From JBEINZ01 sp040377825 (GTDB lineage: Bacteria > Pseudomonadota > Alphaproteobacteria > Rhizobiales > Ancalomicrobiaceae), in contig JBEINZ010000136.1 in NCBI GenBank assembly GCA_040377825.1, positions 1 through 8,530 on the forward strand: 8,530 nucleotides of DNA, read 5' to 3'. Made by a program: the position numbers and the translations under genes. This document shows, piece after piece, positions 5,721 through 8,530 of the stretch. How positions within the stretch are numbered: the stretch's first letter is position 1; each line of letters begins with the position of its first letter. The notes below the pieces were generated by a model. The model had not been told where the DNA came from and ran no database searches. It saw nothing but the letters and a program-made list of their open reading frames with translations.

Positions 5721-6398
5721 TCAACCGGCAGGCCAAAAAAGCATCCCGGGCTGACCATATTCGCCATCGATCCGGGTCGTTTCTCGGCCGTCGTCGTGCT
5801 GGAGGATCTGCACCCGATCGGCCGCAACCATCGCTAGGGCTGTTGGATACAGGCGATGTTCTGCCGCCAAGACCCGATCAGCGAGGGTTTGGGGCGTGTC
5901 GGAGGATAACACGGGAACGGCGGCCTGCCCGATAATCGGTCCCGTGTCGGTCTCCTCACGGACGAAATGCACCGTGCAACCATGGAGCTTCACACCGTCC
6001 GCAAGCGCGCGGGCATGTGTGTCGAGACCCGGATATAGCGGCAACAGGGCTGGGTGGATATTGATGAGCTGGTCTCTCCACGCCGCGATGAACCAAGGCG
6101 TCAGCAGCCGCATGAAGCCGGCGAGGCAGACCGTCTCGACATCGTAGCGGACGAGCTCGGCGTGGAGTGCGATTTCGAAGGCTTGGCGGTCGGCAAAGGC
6201 CCGATGGTCGACGATTGCCGTTGGGACGCCGCTCGCCGCCGCCTTCGCAAGGCCTGGGGCATCCGGTCGGTTCGAGACCACGACGACGATTTGCGCAGGA
6301 TAATCTGCGGCGCCCGCGGCTGAAATCAGCTCAGTCATATTCGAACCGCTGCCGGATATCACCACGCCAACGCGCCTGCGCCGTTTGGTCGTCACCAT
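5721..6398 (-). CDS. purN: Phosphoribosylglycinamide formyltransferase (10-formyl-THF dependent)
   Basis: PurN transfers a formyl group from 10-formyltetrahydrofolate to GAR, giving FGAR in step 3 of purine synthesis in the cytosol. The 225-residue product has VGVVISGSGSN (10-20), the phosphate-binding start of the fold. INIHPALLPLYPGLD (112-126) carries catalytic Asn113 and His115, and VHFVREETDTGPII (143-156) carries Asp151. The spacing from Asn to Asp matches E. coli Asn106 and Asp144, so all three catalytic residues are present. The C-terminus ends GMLFWPAG. The ATG overlaps the purM stop (ATGGTGA, 7 shared bases), pointing to translational coupling within a purM-purN operon. The TGA stop faces the small exported-protein gene 2 bases away. 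Confidence 0.97.
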   Translation of the reverse strand: MVTTKRRRRVGVVISGSGSNMTELISAAGAADYPAQIVVVVSNRPDAPGLAKAAASGVPTAIVDHRAFADRQAFEIALHAELVRYDVETVCLAGFMRLLTPWFIAAWRDQLINIHPALLPLYPGLDTHARALADGVKLHGCTVHFVREETDTGPIIGQAAVPVLSSDTPQTLADRVLAAEHRLYPTALAMVAADRVQILQHDDGRETTRIDGEYGQPGMLFWPAG

Positions 6399-7465
6399 GC
6401 GAGCCCAAGGCTCCCGTGTGCATCCACGAAAGGTTCGTCAGGCCCAGCCTCGACCGTTCCAAGCCGGACGACGGTTTCGCCATGGGCGCGGAGAACGTCC
6501 GCGACGGTCTCGGCACCGTCGGCGTCAGCGACAATGACCATGCCGATCCCGCAATTGAAGGTTCGCAGCATTTCAGACTGATCGATCCCGCCGACATGGG
6601 CGAGCCACGCAAAGACGGGGGCCACGGGAACCGTGCCAAGGTCGATGCGCGCTACGGTGCCGGCTGGAAGAACGCGCGGGATATTCTCGGTAAATCCGCC
6701 GCCGGTGATGTGGGCAAGTGCTTTAATCGCGCCCGTAGCCCTGATCGCCGCAAGGATGGGCTTCACATAAATGCGCGTCGGCGCCAGCAGCGCTTGCCCC
6801 AGCGATAGACCTTGCACGAATGGGGCGGCGTCGTGCCAGCCGAGACCCGTCGTGTCCACGAGACGACGGACGAGGGAAAATCCGTTGGAATGAAGTCCAG
6901 ACGAGGTGAGCCCGAGTATTGCGTCTCCGGGGCCGATGTCACGACGGGGCAGTAAGCCCTCTCGCTCGACCGCGCCCACCGCAAAACCGGCCAGATCGTA
7001 ATCCTCCCCCTGATAAAGTCCCGGCATTTCCGCCGTTTCACCACCGATCAAGGCGCAGCCGGCCTCGCGGCACCCGCCCGCGATGCTCGCCACGACGGCT
7101 GCGGCGGTCTCGACGTCAAGCCGCCCGCACGCGAAATAATCGAGAAAAAACAGCGGTTCGGCGCCTTGGACGACCAAATCGTTGACCGACATCGCCACGA
7201 GGTCGATGCCTACCCCATGATGCGCGCCAGCCTCTATCGCAACCTTAAGCTTCGTGCCGACGCCGTCATTGGCGGCGACCAGGACCGGGTCGCGGTAGCC
7301 GGTGGCCGCCAAATCGAACAGGCCACCGAACCCGCCAATCTCGGCATTTGCACCCACGCGCGCCGTTGACTTGACGAATGGCTTTATGCGGCGAACGAGC
7401 GCATTGCCTGCATCAATATCGACCCCTGCTTTCGCGTACGTCCAGCGATCTTTCTCACCAGTCAT
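6392..7465 (-). CDS. purM: Phosphoribosylformylglycinamidine cyclo-ligase (AIR synthetase)
   Basis: PurM uses ATP to close the imidazole ring of FGAM, giving AIR in step 5 of purine synthesis. The 357-residue product has the usual length. It shows the family motifs in order: YAKAGVDIDAGN (10-21), the ATP-site region AANDGVGTKLKVA (64-76), GIDLVAMSVNDLVVQGAEP (86-104), IGGETAEMPG (140-149), ITGGGFTENIPRVLP (253-267) and FNCGIGMV (303-310). ATG 7465 is preceded on the minus strand by GGGAG (7477-7473) with a 7-base spacer, a good start. It is first of the purM-purN pair and diverges from the phosphatidyltransferase gene, so its promoter should lie within 7466-7662. Confidence 0.98.
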   Translation of the reverse strand: MTGEKDRWTYAKAGVDIDAGNALVRRIKPFVKSTARVGANAEIGGFGGLFDLAATGYRDPVLVAANDGVGTKLKVAIEAGAHHGVGIDLVAMSVNDLVVQGAEPLFFLDYFACGRLDVETAAAVVASIAGGCREAGCALIGGETAEMPGLYQGEDYDLAGFAVGAVEREGLLPRRDIGPGDAILGLTSSGLHSNGFSLVRRLVDTTGLGWHDAAPFVQGLSLGQALLAPTRIYVKPILAAIRATGAIKALAHITGGGFTENIPRVLPAGTVARIDLGTVPVAPVFAWLAHVGGIDQSEMLRTFNCGIGMVIVADADGAETVADVLRAHGETVVRLGTVEAGPDEPFVDAHGSLGLAW

Positions 7466-7662
7466 CCAACCGCTCCCGTTTGCGCATGCATGTGGCGGGA
7501 ATGGACCAAGGCGCGTTGGAAAGCAACCATCCGCGCAACAGTCGAGTTGTCCCTGACTTGGAAATCCACGCCGAAGACGCCATCTTGCAAAGGTTAAGCA
7601 CAGTAACCGGCATTCTACTTTTTGGGGACCTGCAACCTCGGGGTTTTGGTCAGGAGGGGGAT
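7466..7662. promoter_or_regulatory. Divergent intergenic region, purM / phosphatidyltransferase
   Basis: This must hold the promoters for both directions if the downstream gene starts at 7663. I found no strong hexamer pair. It contains an inverted repeat GGTTA-N7-TAACC (7592-7608), a possible operator half-site pair, and an ATGCAT-centred run (7485-7492). The plus-strand reading frame of the downstream gene stays open across it, but the codons look unlike the gene proper. That supports a non-coding reading. Confidence 0.4.
7652..7657 (+). promoter_or_regulatory. Consensus Shine-Dalgarno that decides the phosphatidyltransferase start
   Basis: AGGAGG (7652-7657, followed by GGG) is the best ribosome-binding site in the window. 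Five bases further lies an in-frame CTG (7663-7665). No ATG, GTG or TTG start sits at suitable spacing, so the CTG is the favoured start. Confidence 0.55.
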
Positions 7663-8244
7663 CTGAGCGCGCATTCCACGATTACGCTCCCCAATTTGAT
7701 AACGACGGCGCGGCTTTTGCTCGTGCCGCTTGTCGTTGTGGCCATCGTTGAAGATCGCCTCGATATCGCCTTTTGGCTCTTCGTCGTGGCCGGTGTATCG
7801 GACGGGATTGACGGCTGGATCGCCCGCCGTTGGGATCTGCGATCGGTGCTCGGGGCATATCTCGATGCCATTGCCGACAAGACATTATTGGTGGCAATTT
7901 ATATCACGCTCGGCATCCAAGGCGAGTTACCGCGATGGCTGGTCATCGTCGTTGTGTCGCGCGATTTATTGATCGTTGGGGCCTTTATGCTGTCCTGGAT
8001 CATGGCGCATCCGGTCAAGCTTCGTCCGTTGCTGATCTCCAAACTCAATACGGGCGCGCAAATCGCGCTGGCCGCCGTCGTGCTGGGCAATGAAGCATTT
8101 GATCTCAAACTTTCGAGCGCTATCTTCCCCGTCGTCCTTACGGTGGCCACGTTGACCATAGCGTCGGGGACAGCCTATTTGCTTGATTGGCTTAGGGTCA
8201 TGTCGGCGGGCGGGCGCAACGGGGACGGGGGATCACACGCGTGA
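7663..8244 (+). CDS. CDP-alcohol phosphatidyltransferase family membrane protein (PgsA-like)
   Basis: Enzymes of this family move a phosphatidyl group from CDP-diacylglycerol to an alcohol at the inner membrane, as in phosphatidylglycerophosphate synthesis. From CTG 7663 the product is 193 residues. The complete catalytic motif D-x2-D-G-x2-A-R-x8-G-x3-D-x3-D is present with Asp47, Asp50, Gly51, Ala54, Arg55, Gly64, Asp68 and Asp72, so the metal site is intact. LPNLITTAR (9-17) is the typical opening, and several hydrophobic segments follow (about 18-45, 73-84, 92-113, 133-143 and 153-176). SKLNTGAQ (126-133) is a conserved late motif. The alcohol acceptor cannot be read from sequence; in alphaproteobacteria the main pgsA usually sits by uvrC, so this may be a paralogue. 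An ATG at 7501 in frame would add 54 unusual residues and is disfavoured. The stop overlaps the next gene by 4 bases. Confidence 0.85.
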   Translation: MSAHSTITLPNLITTARLLLVPLVVVAIVEDRLDIAFWLFVVAGVSDGIDGWIARRWDLRSVLGAYLDAIADKTLLVAIYITLGIQGELPRWLVIVVVSRDLLIVGAFMLSWIMAHPVKLRPLLISKLNTGAQIALAAVVLGNEAFDLKLSSAIFPVVLTVATLTIASGTAYLLDWLRVMSAGGRNGDGGSHA

Positions 8245-8530
8245 GTCTTGGCCGGCAGTTAAAGTTCTGGGGCCTTGCACTCCTCGGCGTCTTGATTTTC
8301 CTTTACGTGTTCGCGGGCATATTGCTGCCGTTCGTCGTCGGCATGGCGCTCGCCTATCTACTTGATCCCGTTGCAGACCGATTGCAGGCTTTAGGGCTTT
8401 CCCGGTCCATAGCGACTTTCATGATCGTCTTGAGCCTCATTCTGATCTTCGTGTTAGTCGGGGTCGTCCTCATTCCGGTCATCGCCAATCAGGTCAGCGG
8501 CTTCGTTGAAAACATTCCGCGTTACGTCGA
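8241..8530 (+). CDS. AI-2E family transporter / PerM-like membrane protein, N-terminal part
   Basis: The frame from GTG 8241 is open to the window edge (96 full codons) and cut there. The translation MSLGRQLKFWGLALLGVLIF continues with LLPFVVGMALAYLLDPVADR (28-47), then a second hydrophobic block (57-82), then FVENIPRYV. The L-L-P-F-x-x-G-x-x-x-A-Y-L-L-D-P motif is the hallmark of the AI-2E/PerM permease family, whose members are multi-pass inner-membrane proteins of about 350 residues. Proposed substrates vary and none can be inferred here. The GTG overlaps the TGA of the phosphatidyltransferase gene (GTGA), indicating translational coupling in one operon. In related genomes an hdaA-type gene often follows; that lies outside the window. 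Confidence 0.9.
   Translation, partial: MSLGRQLKFWGLALLGVLIFLYVFAGILLPFVVGMALAYLLDPVADRLQALGLSRSIATFMIVLSLILIFVLVGVVLIPVIANQVSGFVENIPRYV

Noticed and set aside
7378..7500. Extension of the phosphatidyltransferase frame back to 7378
   Set aside because: This would overlap the divergent purM start and its ribosome-binding site, and the translated sequence looks like antisense of purM.

Overview
The window is GC-rich bacterial chromosome. It most likely comes from an alphaproteobacterium, and Rhodospirillales-like is my best guess. I base this on the GyrA sequence style, including an insertion in its C-terminal domain, and on two gene neighbourhoods I know from that class: gyrA followed by coaD and a cyclophilin, and purM-purN divergent from a CDP-alcohol phosphatidyltransferase plus an AI-2E-family permease. 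No database search was possible, so the taxonomic call is inference.

Layout. Bases 1-119 hold a plausible sigma70-type promoter. gyrA (120-2885, +) follows, and two inverted repeats close it, the second terminator-like. Bases 2954-4057 look like a scar. They hold the 3' end of a flavin-containing monooxygenase-like gene with no 5' part (3059-3511), a strong intrinsic terminator on the minus strand with no intact gene feeding it (3596-3627), a 12-bp hairpin, and two short protein-like open frames on opposite strands. An AT-rich promoter-like stretch with a 14-bp perfect palindrome follows. Then come coaD (4058-4552, +), an exported cyclophilin-type peptidyl-prolyl isomerase (4606-5172, +) and a small exported cysteine-containing protein of unknown function (5386-5718, +).

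That small gene runs convergently, with a 2-base gap, into purN (5721-6398, -). purN overlaps the end of purM (6392-7465, -) by 7 bases, giving a tightly coupled purine-synthesis pair. A 197-base divergent intergenic region separates purM from a CDP-alcohol phosphatidyltransferase (about 7663-8244, +). The start of that gene is ambiguous: a near-perfect Shine-Dalgarno precedes an in-frame CTG. Its stop overlaps the GTG start of an AI-2E/PerM-type membrane protein that runs off the window edge (8241 onward).

Functions are mostly core housekeeping: DNA topology, coenzyme A, periplasmic protein folding, purines and phospholipid headgroups. I found no mobile element, CRISPR array, tRNA, rRNA or defence system. 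The part that most deserves a second look is the gene-debris region between gyrA and coaD.
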